A stretch of DNA of 64,000 nucleotides from an uncultured Flavobacterium sp. (GTDB lineage Bacteria; Bacteroidota; Bacteroidia; Flavobacteriales; Flavobacteriaceae). The stretch lies in NCBI GenBank assembly GCA_943912855.1, contig CALTVC010000001.1:62001-126000 (forward strand), given 5' to 3'. Positions 7,736 through 14,216 of the stretch are shown here, one piece after another. Each line of letters begins with the position of its first letter. Positions within the stretch are counted from its first letter, which is position 1. A program made the position numbers and the translations under genes. The notes beneath the pieces were generated by a model, which made no database searches, was not told the DNA's origin, and saw nothing but the letters and a program-made list of their open reading frames with translations.

Positions 7736-8986
7736 TTAAAGCGCAAAGGCCTCTTTAACTTTCTCTACGTGGTCAAGCTTTTCCCATGTAAACAGCTCCA
7801 CCTCTACCGTTTTTGTATGGCCTCCCGGCGCAGTAAAGGTTTTGGTAACTACCTCTGGTTTACGGCCCATGTGTCCATAAGCAGCGGTTTCGCTGTAAAT
7901 AGGGTTACGCAGCTTAAGGCGTTGTTCTATAAAATACGGACGCATATCAAAAATAGCCTCTACCTTTTTGGCTATTTCGCCATCGGTAAGGTTTACGTTT
8001 GCAGTACCGTAAGTATTTACATAAATATTTGTAGGCTTAGCCACACCAATGGCGTAAGACACCTGCACAAGGATTTCGCTTGCAACACCCGCAGCCACTA
8101 GGTTTTTAGCTATATGGCGTGTAGCATAAGCAGCACTACGGTCTACCTTACTTGGGTCTTTACCACTAAATGCACCACCACCGTGAGCACCTTTACCACC
8201 GTATGTATCTACAATGATTTTACGACCTGTAAGACCTGTATCACCGTGAGGACCACCGATAACAAATTTACCGGTAGGGTTTATGTGATAGGTAATCTGG
8301 TCGTTAAACAGGTAGGCATATTGAGGATTTTGTTCAATAATCCTTGGTATCAGAATGCTTAGCACATCTTCCTTGATTTTGGCAAGCATAGTAGGCTCAT
8401 CTGCAAAATCATCGTGCTGGGTAGATATAACAATGGCATCTATACGTACCGGTTTGTTATTATCATCATACTCCAGTGTTACCTGGCTTTTCGCATCAGG
8501 GCGAAGGTAAGTAATCTGGTCATTTTCACGCCTAAGGGCAGCTAGTTCCTGAAGCAGTTTGTGGCTCAGGTTAAGCGCCAATGGCATATAATCTTCGGTT
8601 TCGTTTGTAGCATAGCCAAACATCATACCCTGGTCGCCTGCACCCTGCTCCTCTTTTGTAGCACGGTCTACACCCTGGTTAATATCCTGGCTTTGTTCGT
8701 GTATGGCACTAAGAATACCACACGAGTTAGCCTCAAACATATATTCGCTCTTGGTATAACCAATTTTTTTAATCACATCTCGTGCTATCTGCTGCACATC
8801 AAGGTATGTTTTGCTCTTAACCTCACCGGCAAGAATAACCTGACCTGTAGTTACAAGCGTTTCGCATGCCACTTTAGATTCCGGGTCGAAAGCAAGGAAG
8901 TTATCAATCAGTGCATCTGAAATCTGGTCAGCTATTTTGTCAGGATGCCCTTCGCTAACTGACTCTGACGTAAATAAATATGCCAT
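7736..8986 (-). CDS. metK: S-adenosylmethionine synthetase
   Basis: A full-length 416-aa MetK. It begins MAYLFTSESVSEGHPDKIADQ with the ATP-binding GHPDK motif, has QGAGDQGMMFGYA near 125-137 and the P-loop-like GGGAFSGKDPSKVDRS near 275-290. It makes AdoMet from methionine and ATP in the cytoplasm. It is transcribed away from the met genes and lies beside the AdoMet-using speD operon. Its 5' leader carries a SAM-II-like aptamer, so feedback by its own product is likely. Confidence 0.97.
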   Translation of the reverse strand: MAYLFTSESVSEGHPDKIADQISDALIDNFLAFDPESKVACETLVTTGQVILAGEVKSKTYLDVQQIARDVIKKIGYTKSEYMFEANSCGILSAIHEQSQDINQGVDRATKEEQGAGDQGMMFGYATNETEDYMPLALNLSHKLLQELAALRRENDQITYLRPDAKSQVTLEYDDNNKPVRIDAIVISTQHDDFADEPTMLAKIKEDVLSILIPRIIEQNPQYAYLFNDQITYHINPTGKFVIGGPHGDTGLTGRKIIVDTYGGKGAHGGGAFSGKDPSKVDRSAAYATRHIAKNLVAAGVASEILVQVSYAIGVAKPTNIYVNTYGTANVNLTDGEIAKKVEAIFDMRPYFIEQRLKLRNPIYSETAAYGHMGRKPEVVTKTFTAPGGHTKTVEVELFTWEKLDHVEKVKEAFAL

Positions 8987-9006
8987 AATAATACGCTATA
9001 ATTTTT

Positions 9007-9098
9007 ATAGGACAATGGGCCTGCAACACGGCTAAAGGGAGGAGATGTCCTGCTTTAGCATTTTTTTCTGAGGTTGCAATCAGTCCAAATCTGTCCTC
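9007..9098 (-). promoter_or_regulatory. SAM-II-like riboswitch in the metK leader
   Basis: Read on the minus strand, a GAGG/CCTC stem (9098-9095 with 9073-9070) encloses AGATTTGGACTGATTGCAA, and TGCTAAAGCAGG follows. This matches the SAM-II (SAM-alpha) layout stem, GATTT, TTGCAA, stem, GCTAAA, GG. CTG in the loop can pair with CAG after GCTAAA, where the classical aptamer has C-rich and G-rich partners, consistent with covariation. Downstream, AGGACA (9051-9046) can pair with TGTCCT (9014-9009) near the start codon, and a second AGGACA (9097-9092) overlaps the aptamer stem and competes for the same site. Ligand and switch mechanism are inferred. Confidence 0.65.
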
Positions 9099-9114
9099 TT
9101 GAATTTATCGGGTG

Positions 9115-9122
9115 CAAAGGTA
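9115..9122 (-). promoter_or_regulatory. Probable -7 element of the metK promoter
   Basis: The minus strand reads TACCTTTG just upstream of the SAM-II-like leader, matching TAnnTTTG. The -33 element is only a T-rich run. Placement would put the whole aptamer in the transcript. Confidence 0.5.
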
Positions 9123-9188
9123 TAAAGGTTAGACGAATAAAAAAAACATCATCTTAATTTTAATTCTCAAAATATTTTATTACTCTAC

Positions 9189-9208
9189 TTAAATACTATA
9201 GTATTTAA
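9189..9208. promoter_or_regulatory. Perfect 20-bp palindrome between metK and the metY leader
   Basis: TTAAATACTA followed at once by TAGTATTTAA is a perfect palindrome with no spacer. It lies between the divergent metK promoter and the first Met/Cys leader ORF, a typical place for a dimeric repressor operator. No T-tract or neighbouring terminator features are present. The binding protein is not identifiable from this window. Confidence 0.5.
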
Positions 9209-9309
9209 CACACTCGGAATGAACTACCTATATGTTAAATTTTAAAATTTTGTTTGGTAGATTCAAAAATAGTTCAGAAGTTTGCGAAAGAACAAAACGA
9301 AAAAAGAAG

Positions 9310-9378
9310 ATGAAATTTACAATGTGCCATATGTGCTGTATGAAGTGGAAATTTTCCGCGGTAAGCGCTGTTGCATAA
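9310..9378 (+). CDS. Met/Cys-rich leader peptide 1 (metY attenuator)
   Basis: A 22-codon ORF preceded by the purine-rich AAAAAGAAG. Residues 5-11 are MCHMCCM: three Met and three Cys codons in seven. The stop at 9376-9378 is followed 27 bp later by an intrinsic terminator. GCGGTAAG (9358-9365), inside the end of the ORF, can pair with CTTCCGC (9410-9416), the 5' arm of that terminator, with one bulge. This is the layout of ribosome-mediated attenuation: a ribosome stalled at Met or Cys codons would leave the antiterminator free. The likely role is to couple metY expression to charged tRNA-Met and tRNA-Cys. Confidence 0.75.
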   Translation: MKFTMCHMCCMKWKFSAVSAVA

Positions 9379-9405
9379 TTTTAAGTTCATTTAAAATATA
9401 CACCA

Positions 9406-9435
9406 AAGCCTTCCGCAACCCGGAAGGCTTTTTTG
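9406..9435 (+). terminator. Attenuator terminator 1 before metY
   Basis: Perfect 10-bp arms AAGCCTTCCG (9406-9415) and CGGAAGGCTT (9421-9430) with loop CAACC and a T-run to 9434. It stands between leader ORF 1 and leader ORF 2, upstream of metY. Confidence 0.85.
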
Positions 9436-9490
9436 TTGCCAAATATTTAAACCGGCTGCACAGAAAAATTTAACTAACTCAAATTAATGC

Positions 9491-9529
9491 CCCCTGCTCC
9501 CCTTTACCACTAAGGGGAGACCAACAGGG
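9491..9529 (+). repeat. GC-rich hairpin between the two metY leaders
   Basis: CTCCCCTT (9497-9504) pairs with AAGGGGAG (9512-9519), with outer CCCTG/CAGGG arms. It resembles in composition the CCCCTAACCCCC-type element found inside metH at 18333, so it may be a copy of a dispersed repeat. AAGGGG could also pair with the CCCCTT arm of the second terminator, though its position upstream of the leader ORF makes a simple antiterminator role doubtful. Confidence 0.45.
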
Positions 9530-9545
9530 AAACAAAAGAAAGAAA

Positions 9546-9641
9546 ATGAAAAATTCAGTTCAAAATATGGTTATGTGTTGTATGATGTGCATGTGCACAC
9601 CACCCCGCTGTAGCCATACGCGAACGAGCATACCTGCATAA
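9546..9641 (+). CDS. Met/Cys-rich leader peptide 2 (metY attenuator)
   Basis: A 31-codon ORF with purine-rich AAGAAAGAAA just upstream. Residues 8-17 are MVMCCMMCMC: five Met and four Cys codons in ten, followed by CTPPRC-type sequence. This is far beyond chance and is the hallmark of an amino-acid-sensing leader peptide. A strong terminator follows 21 bp after the stop. An antiterminator is less obvious than in leader 1; AGCATACC occurs both at the end of this ORF (9627-9634) and at the terminator loop/3' arm, a possible mimic. Together with leader 1 it forms a tandem attenuator for metY. Confidence 0.78.
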   Translation: MKNSVQNMVMCCMMCMCTPPRCSHTRTSIPA

Positions 9642-9662
9642 AAAACAGGCATATAAACTCAG

Positions 9663-9699
9663 AGCCCCTTTGGTACAGCATACCGGAGGGGCTTTTTTT
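9663..9699 (+). terminator. Attenuator terminator 2 before metY
   Basis: Arms 9663-9675 and 9681-9693 form a 13-bp stem (AGCCCC ... GGGGCT, two G-U pairs) with loop CAGCA and seven T. It lies 57 bp before the metY ATG, so transcription must pass it to express metY. Confidence 0.88.
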
Positions 9700-9755
9700 A
9701 TTCCCAATAATCTTAGTTCAGTTCAAATTCTATAAAACATTAAAAAATTACCATC

Positions 9756-11048
9756 ATGAGCACTCAAAAATTTTCTACAGCAGCACTACACGCCGGACAC
9801 GATGTAACCAAAAACGGAGGAACACGCGCCGTGCCTATTTACCAGACAACATCATACGTTTTTAATAACGCAGACCACGCAGCCAACCTGTTCGGCCTTG
9901 CCGAACCCGGCTTTATATACACCCGACTAAACAACCCTACAAACGACGTACTGGAACAACGCCTTGCCACGCTTGAAGGTGGCATAGGAGCCGTAGTTAC
10001 GGCATCGGGTACATCAGCACTGACCACGGCATTGCTGGTACTACTCAGGGCAGGAGACCACATTGTAGCAAGCAACAGCCTGTATGGCGGCACGTATAAC
10101 CTACTGAATGTTACCCTGCCAAGACTGGGCATTACCACTACTTTTGTAGACCCTGCCGACCCGAAAAACTTTACGGCTGCTGCCAAAGAAAACACCCGTG
10201 TGTTCTTTGCAGAATCACTAGGCAACCCAAAGCTGGATGTACTCGACCTGAAAGCCATAGCCGATGAGGCGCATGCGTTTAAAGTGCCGTTTATTGTAGA
10301 CAACACCGTACCTACCCCATATCTACTAAACCCCATAGCACACGGAGCAGACATCGTCATCCACTCGCTTACCAAGTACATTACCGGAAACGGAACATCG
10401 TTAGGTGGAGCCATTATAGATGCCGGAAAATTTGACTGGAGCAGTGGCAAATTCCCTGAGTTTACAGAACCATCTGCGGGTTACCACGGCTTGGTGTACC
10501 ATGAGGCACTGGGCCCGGCAGCATTCATAGCTAAAGTTCGTATTGAAGGACTACGTGATTTTGGTGCAGCATTAAGTCCGTTTAACGCGTTCCAAACCAT
10601 ACAGGGTCTTGAAACCCTACAAGTTCGCATAGAAAAGCACAGCAAAAACGCCTTGGAATTAGCCAGATGGTTGCAAACACAAAGCGAAGTGGCATGGGTT
10701 AACTACCCGGGGCTTGAAGACAGCAAGTACAATACCCTGGCGCAACGATACCTACCAAACGGGCAAAGCGGGTTGGTAACCTTTGGCTTAAAAGGTGGTT
10801 ACGAAGCAGCCAAAAAAGCAGCCGACGAAACCAAACTATTCTCGCTATTGGCAAACATAGGCGATACCAAGTCGCTCATCATACACCCTGCAAGCACCAC
10901 GCACCAGCAACTAAGTCCGGAACAACAGGAAACCACCGGAGTAACACCAGACCTTATCCGACTTTCGGTAGGCCTTGAAGATATTGAAGACCTGAAAGCT
11001 GACCTGAAGGCCGTGTTTGAAAAAGTAGGTAAGCCGGTTAATGCATAG
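9756..11048 (+). CDS. metY: O-acetylhomoserine sulfhydrylase
   Basis: A 430-aa PLP enzyme of the Cys/Met metabolism family with the length typical of MetY. SLTKYITGNG places the PLP lysine at Lys207; ASGTSALT (83-90) and YTRLNNPT (55-62) are other family motifs. It joins O-acetylhomoserine and sulfide to give homocysteine in the cytoplasm. The substrate is made by MetX, encoded next, and the product goes to MetH further down. Expression is probably set by the two upstream Met/Cys leader-peptide attenuators. A GC-rich terminator follows it. Confidence 0.95.
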   Translation: MSTQKFSTAALHAGHDVTKNGGTRAVPIYQTTSYVFNNADHAANLFGLAEPGFIYTRLNNPTNDVLEQRLATLEGGIGAVVTASGTSALTTALLVLLRAGDHIVASNSLYGGTYNLLNVTLPRLGITTTFVDPADPKNFTAAAKENTRVFFAESLGNPKLDVLDLKAIADEAHAFKVPFIVDNTVPTPYLLNPIAHGADIVIHSLTKYITGNGTSLGGAIIDAGKFDWSSGKFPEFTEPSAGYHGLVYHEALGPAAFIAKVRIEGLRDFGAALSPFNAFQTIQGLETLQVRIEKHSKNALELARWLQTQSEVAWVNYPGLEDSKYNTLAQRYLPNGQSGLVTFGLKGGYEAAKKAADETKLFSLLANIGDTKSLIIHPASTTHQQLSPEQQETTGVTPDLIRLSVGLEDIEDLKADLKAVFEKVGKPVNA

Positions 11049-11055
11049 CTTATTC

Positions 11056-11165
11056 TAACACAGAGATACACGGAACAGGCACAGAGGTTCACAGAGCTAT
11101 GAGAAAGAAAACAACCGTTTTGCAACCCTCCGTGAATCTCCATACCTCAGTGTATCTCCGTGTAA
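11056..11165. repeat. Imperfect inverted repeat of CACAGAG-type words
   Basis: The 307-bp gap between metY and metX begins with an arm at 11056-11096 rich in cacagag/acacgga words. A partly complementary arm follows at 11125-11165 (ctccgtg, gtatctccgtg). The match is imperfect and word-like, as at several other intergenic sites in this window. No gene is supported here. Confidence 0.55.
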
Positions 11166-11216
11166 TAGCTTACTGAAAAAATACTCATAAATGTTTGTTT
11201 ACTTGGTTTGTGGTAA

Positions 11217-11260
11217 AACCTGCCCCGCCTGTTTCTCTCCATCAGGGCGGGGTGGTTTTT
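11217..11260 (+). terminator. Terminator between metY and metX
   Basis: A GC-rich hairpin with a CCCCGCC/GGCGGGG core and outer AACC/GGTT arms (11217-11231 and 11243-11257), followed by TTTTT. It probably ends the metY transcript. I see no Met/Cys leader ORF just before it. The remaining sequence to the metX ATG at 11356 shows nothing else I can name. Confidence 0.75.
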
Positions 11261-11355
11261 ACTAAAAAGTGAGCACATATTAAGAATACCACCCCAGCGG
11301 AGTGGAAAACAACTAAGCGAATCAATTACTCTTAGTTTTAAAAAATAAAGAAAAA

Positions 11356-12336
11356 ATGTCTCATCTTAACCACATCATAATCCCCGAATGGAAGTTGGCA
11401 AACGGCAGTAGCATACCGCTGGTTTCGCTGAGTTACCAAACCTTTGGACCGCAACCAGGCACTGCTCCTGTCATAGTAGTGAACCACGCCCTAACCGGAA
11501 ACAGCAATGTAACCGGGCTAAACGGCTGGTGGAACGACCTAATAGGTAATGCCCGTACCATAGACACACGCCATTTTACAGTAATAGCCTTTAACATTCC
11601 TGGGAACGGGTACGATGGCCTGCCGCATAACCTCATCCATAATTATAAGGATGTAAGCGCGCATGATGTAGCTGCTTTGTTTTGGCATGGGCTGGAGGAG
11701 CTAGGCATTGACCAACTACACACCCTCATTGGAGGAAGCCTGGGTGGCGGTATTGCCTGGCACATGGCAGCCCTGAAGCCTGATGCGATTACCCGCCTCA
11801 TTCCTGTGGCAACCGACTGGAAAGCGACCGACTGGGTTGTAGCAAACACCCTGATTCAGGACAGGATACTAAACAATTCCAGCAACCCCATAGCCGATGC
11901 CCGACTGCACGCCATGCTACTCTACCGTACGCCACAAAGCCTGCAACAACGCTTTAACCGTGAGCAATTATCAGACACGTTTGAAATTGAGCTTTGGCTG
12001 GAACGCCACGGCAAGAAGCTGGAAAATCGTTTTACATTACCGTCGTACAAGCTAATGAACCACCTACTCCGTACGGTAAACATTACACAAGAAGAGGACT
12101 TTTTGGCCATAGCAAAAAAAATAAGGGCACAGGTACATCTGGTAGCGGTAGACAGTGATTTGCTTTTTACACGCGACGAAGCCCAGCTAACCCATGCATC
12201 GCTAAAGTCGGTAGGAGTAAAAGTTAGCTATAACGAAATACGTTCCGTACACGGACACGACGCTTTTTTAATAGAGTACAATCAGTTGGCAAGAATTTTG
12301 AAACCGGTATTTGCACAGGAGAAGGAGTTGGCTTAA
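11356..12336 (+). CDS. metX: Homoserine O-acetyltransferase (MetX-type)
   Basis: A 326-aa alpha/beta hydrolase. GGSLGGG gives nucleophile Ser128, a VDSDLLF Asp lies at 266/268 and GHDAFL gives His301, the MetX catalytic triad. NHALTGNSN near the N-terminus matches the oxyanion region of the family. It is at the short end for MetX. It acetylates homoserine with acetyl-CoA; the product feeds MetY, encoded upstream. It lies in a plus-strand methionine cluster but is separated from both neighbours by terminators, so each segment may be controlled alone. Confidence 0.9.
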   Translation: MSHLNHIIIPEWKLANGSSIPLVSLSYQTFGPQPGTAPVIVVNHALTGNSNVTGLNGWWNDLIGNARTIDTRHFTVIAFNIPGNGYDGLPHNLIHNYKDVSAHDVAALFWHGLEELGIDQLHTLIGGSLGGGIAWHMAALKPDAITRLIPVATDWKATDWVVANTLIQDRILNNSSNPIADARLHAMLLYRTPQSLQQRFNREQLSDTFEIELWLERHGKKLENRFTLPSYKLMNHLLRTVNITQEEDFLAIAKKIRAQVHLVAVDSDLLFTRDEAQLTHASLKSVGVKVSYNEIRSVHGHDAFLIEYNQLARILKPVFAQEKELA

Positions 12337-12516
12337 AGAGTCATAAGGTTCTAAAGTCGAAAGTCATAAAGACCGGAAGGCTACACAACTGCATTATTTT
12401 TAATCAAAAGAAACACCGAAGAGGTATTTAAAACTAAAAATGTTAAAATTGAAAAAATAATTTTATTAATTGAAAATTTGTTTTGATATTTGACAATACA
12501 GAAAAAGCAAAAGAAT

Positions 12517-12597
12517 ATGAAACTTGTCATTTGTAATTCATCGGTTATGACGCAGTGGAAGCAGGCTTCCGCAGGGGACACGTTATATACTGTTTAA
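12517..12597 (+). CDS. Leader peptide 3 (attenuator upstream of the osmC-like gene)
   Basis: A 26-codon ORF preceded by AAAGCAAAAG. The peptide has one internal Met and one Cys (MKLVIC..., VMTQWKQASAG) and is not enriched like leaders 1 and 2. Its RNA layout is still that of an attenuator: GCAGGGG (12571-12577) inside the ORF is identical to the 3' arm of the following terminator and can pair with CCCCTGC (12626-12632), its 5' arm. The sensed signal is unclear. Its WK dipeptide also occurs in leaders 1 and 4. Confidence 0.6.
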   Translation: MKLVICNSSVMTQWKQASAGDTLYTV

Positions 12598-12622
12598 GTT
12601 TCATTTAAACATAAAAAATACG

Positions 12623-12655
12623 AAGCCCCTGCACAATAAACGCAGGGGCTTTTTG
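12623..12655 (+). terminator. Attenuator terminator 3
   Basis: Perfect 10-bp arms AAGCCCCTGC (12623-12632) and GCAGGGGCTT (12642-12651) with loop ACAATAAAC and five T. It lies after leader ORF 3 and before leader ORF 4. Confidence 0.85.
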
Positions 12656-12686
12656 TTGAGGTAATACATACAAGAGTAAAAGAAAT

Positions 12687-12794
12687 ATGAAAACAACAGC
12701 CGTACATAATTATATGCAGCTTCAGCTGATTTGCTCCCCTTCGTGGAAGGTGCAGGCGATGCATGTACAGTTATCGGAACGGCCGTTGGTATAA
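12687..12794 (+). CDS. Leader peptide 4 (attenuator upstream of the osmC-like gene)
   Basis: A 35-codon ORF with AAAAGAAAT upstream, containing Met10, Cys16 and Met25 (QLQLICSPSWKVQAM). Near its end CGGAACGGCC (12775-12784) can pair at nine of ten positions, including G-U pairs, with GGCTCTTTTG (12820-12829), the 5' arm of the terminator that follows. The sequence thus mimics the terminator 3' arm, as in leader 3. Which amino acid is sensed cannot be told from codon use. It could instead be a nontranslated structured leader. Confidence 0.55.
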   Translation: MKTTAVHNYMQLQLICSPSWKVQAMHVQLSERPLV

Positions 12795-12818
12795 GCTTAA
12801 GTTTATAATTCAGTGCAG

Positions 12819-12857
12819 AGGCTCTTTTGGTAACACAATCCGGAAGAGCCTTTTTTT
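12819..12857 (+). terminator. Attenuator terminator 4 before osmC
   Basis: Arms AGGCTCTTTTGG (12819-12830) and CCGGAAGAGCCT (12840-12851) with loop TAACACAAT and seven T. It ends about 42 bp before the ATG of the OsmC-like gene. Confidence 0.86.
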
Positions 12858-12898
12858 ATGACGTAAAAATCCGGTTATCCATTTTAAATACAAGCCTT

Positions 12899-13333
12899 AT
12901 GAAAACTCAATCTATCAACGTACTGGGCTACACCGGCCAAAACAGCCAGTTTGTAGTAAAAACATCGAATACCGATTTGCGTATAAGCCCAAACGCTACG
13001 CAGTATGTACCGCAAACCCCAAACCCGTATGAATACATACTGGCGGGCTTTGCAGGCTGCATTAATGCCCTGGGCCACGCGGTTGCTAAGGAATTTGGTA
13101 TCGTACTCAGGTCGTTGCAGGTAGAGATTTCGGGGAGCATGAATACGCTGCCAGACGAGCGCCCCGGCTTTGATAAAATAGAGATAACCCTTAGACCGGC
13201 CGCTGCGGCACCGCTGGATGTCCTACAACAATGGATGGAAGAAGTACAGTTCCGCAGCCCGGTTTATGATACTCCTGTAAATAACACCCCGGTAAGCGTT
13301 AATCTGTATAAAGATTACAGCGCGGTGAATTAG
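12899..13333 (+). CDS. OsmC/YhfA-family protein
   Basis: The start at 12899 gives 144 aa (MKTQSINV...); an upstream in-frame ATG at 12827 lies inside the terminator hairpin and is rejected. The protein has the OsmC fold, with the first family cysteine in AGFAGCINALGHAVA. The second, normally in a CPV motif, is replaced by Ser in FRSPVYDT, so a classical two-Cys peroxide reduction is unlikely. OsmC proteins reduce organic peroxides or bind sulfur compounds. Its place in the methionine cluster behind two attenuators suggests a role tied to thiol or sulfide metabolism. Confidence 0.8.
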   Translation: MKTQSINVLGYTGQNSQFVVKTSNTDLRISPNATQYVPQTPNPYEYILAGFAGCINALGHAVAKEFGIVLRSLQVEISGSMNTLPDERPGFDKIEITLRPAAAAPLDVLQQWMEEVQFRSPVYDTPVNNTPVSVNLYKDYSAVN

Positions 13334-13340
13334 TAAAGCA

Positions 13341-13410
13341 CCTGCTGCAAGGTTTTAAGAACCTTATAGCCGTTACAATACAAACCTACAAGGTCTTTAA
13401 GACCTTGCAG
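13341..13410. repeat. Palindromic AAGGTTTTAAGAACCTT / CAAGGTCTTTAAGACCTTG repeats
   Basis: In the 322-bp gap after osmC two related palindromes occur. The first, at 13349-13365, has one non-Watson-Crick pair; the second, at 13389-13407, is perfect (CAAGGTCTT, T, AAGACCTTG). They resemble the small dispersed palindromes common between genes in Flavobacterium. No gene is supported here. Confidence 0.6.
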
Positions 13411-13460
13411 GATTACAATACATAATTGTTTTAAGTTGTTTTTTGTTTGTTTGTTGAGAC

Positions 13461-13498
13461 CTGCCTTTGGTCACACACCGAAGGCAGTTTTCTCTTTT
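13461..13498 (+). terminator. Intrinsic terminator after the osmC segment
   Basis: CTGCCTTTGGT (13461-13471) pairs with ACCGAAGGCAG (13477-13487) around a short loop, followed by TTTTCTCTTTT. The rest of the gap to 13655 holds a one-armed CACAAGGTTCACGAAG-type word repeat and nothing else I can name. Confidence 0.75.
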
Positions 13499-13655
13499 AA
13501 GTCAACATAAAACTTTGCGACTTAGCGCTGAACTTTTACCACAACGAACACTAAGGTTTTTCACAAGGTTCACGAAGTAAGGCTGATGAGTTAAACTACA
13601 GTAAGAACACAAAGAGTTTTCCTGTGGAAAGCCGAAAAAATACATAAAAAAAATC

Positions 13656-14180
13656 ATGGCACACACCATAAACATAGTACTCTTCGGTATAGGAAATGCC
13701 GGGAGCGCACTCATAAACAAAGTACTTAAGGACCGGGATGATATTACCACACCCGCGCCCGACATTCGTTTTCCGGTGATAACCAACAGTAGTGTGGCTT
13801 TTTTTGAGAAGGATGCCGACGGTTATGCCTGGGAGGCCAACTTTATACGCTTTGCCGTACCGTTTAAGATAGACGATGTGGTAGAATATATACTGGAACA
13901 CGACCTGCATAACGTAATTGTGGTAGATGCCACGCCAAATGCCGAACTCCCTGCCGAATATCCTAATCTTATTCGCACGGGTTTCAGCATCGTATCGATT
14001 AACGAAACGGTACAGTACCTGCCGGAGAATTTTGAAAAGGGCATTAAGTTCCTTACAGATACACGAGGGCTGGGCTACCGTTTTATAAAATCAGTACCCG
14101 GCGATGCCACTGCCGCAGGCAACGCGCTGTATGATGCCGTACTACAGGTAGCAGGAAAAATGAAGGAAGCAACCGCATAG
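13656..14180 (+). CDS. Homoserine-dehydrogenase-like NAD-binding domain protein lacking the catalytic domain
   Basis: A 174-aa protein. It starts with a Rossmann motif (VLFGIGNAGSALI) and continues as a homoserine dehydrogenase NAD-binding domain through VIVVDATPNAELPAEYPNLI. The normal NK motif after this point reads INETV. It then goes straight to VPGDATAAGNALYDAVL, which matches the C-terminal helix of full-length enzymes (NDVTAAG...LL) that packs back on the NAD domain. The catalytic, homoserine-binding middle is absent, as if cleanly deleted. It probably binds a nucleotide but cannot act as homoserine dehydrogenase. Its place in the methionine cluster suggests a regulatory role on homoserine supply. 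Confidence 0.72.
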   Translation: MAHTINIVLFGIGNAGSALINKVLKDRDDITTPAPDIRFPVITNSSVAFFEKDADGYAWEANFIRFAVPFKIDDVVEYILEHDLHNVIVVDATPNAELPAEYPNLIRTGFSIVSINETVQYLPENFEKGIKFLTDTRGLGYRFIKSVPGDATAAGNALYDAVLQVAGKMKEATA

Positions 14181-14216
14181 GCTGCTTTTTTTTATAATTT
14201 AGAGAAATTTTTATTT

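Noticed and set aside
9282..9473. 63-codon ORF over leader 1 and its terminator
   Set aside because: It runs through the terminator stem in another frame and shows no protein-like features; the 22-codon Met/Cys ORF fits the regulatory layout.
9839..10450. 203-codon minus-strand ORF inside metY
   Set aside because: Antisense shadow of a conserved enzyme gene; no motif and no promoter.
11191..11265. Possible leader ORF with two Cys pairs before metX (MFVYLVCGKTCPAC...)
   Set aside because: It reads through both arms of the terminator, has no Met cluster and no preceding antiterminator; likely chance.
12827..12898. N-terminal extension of the OsmC-like protein
   Set aside because: It lies in the terminator 4 hairpin and encodes no OsmC-like sequence.
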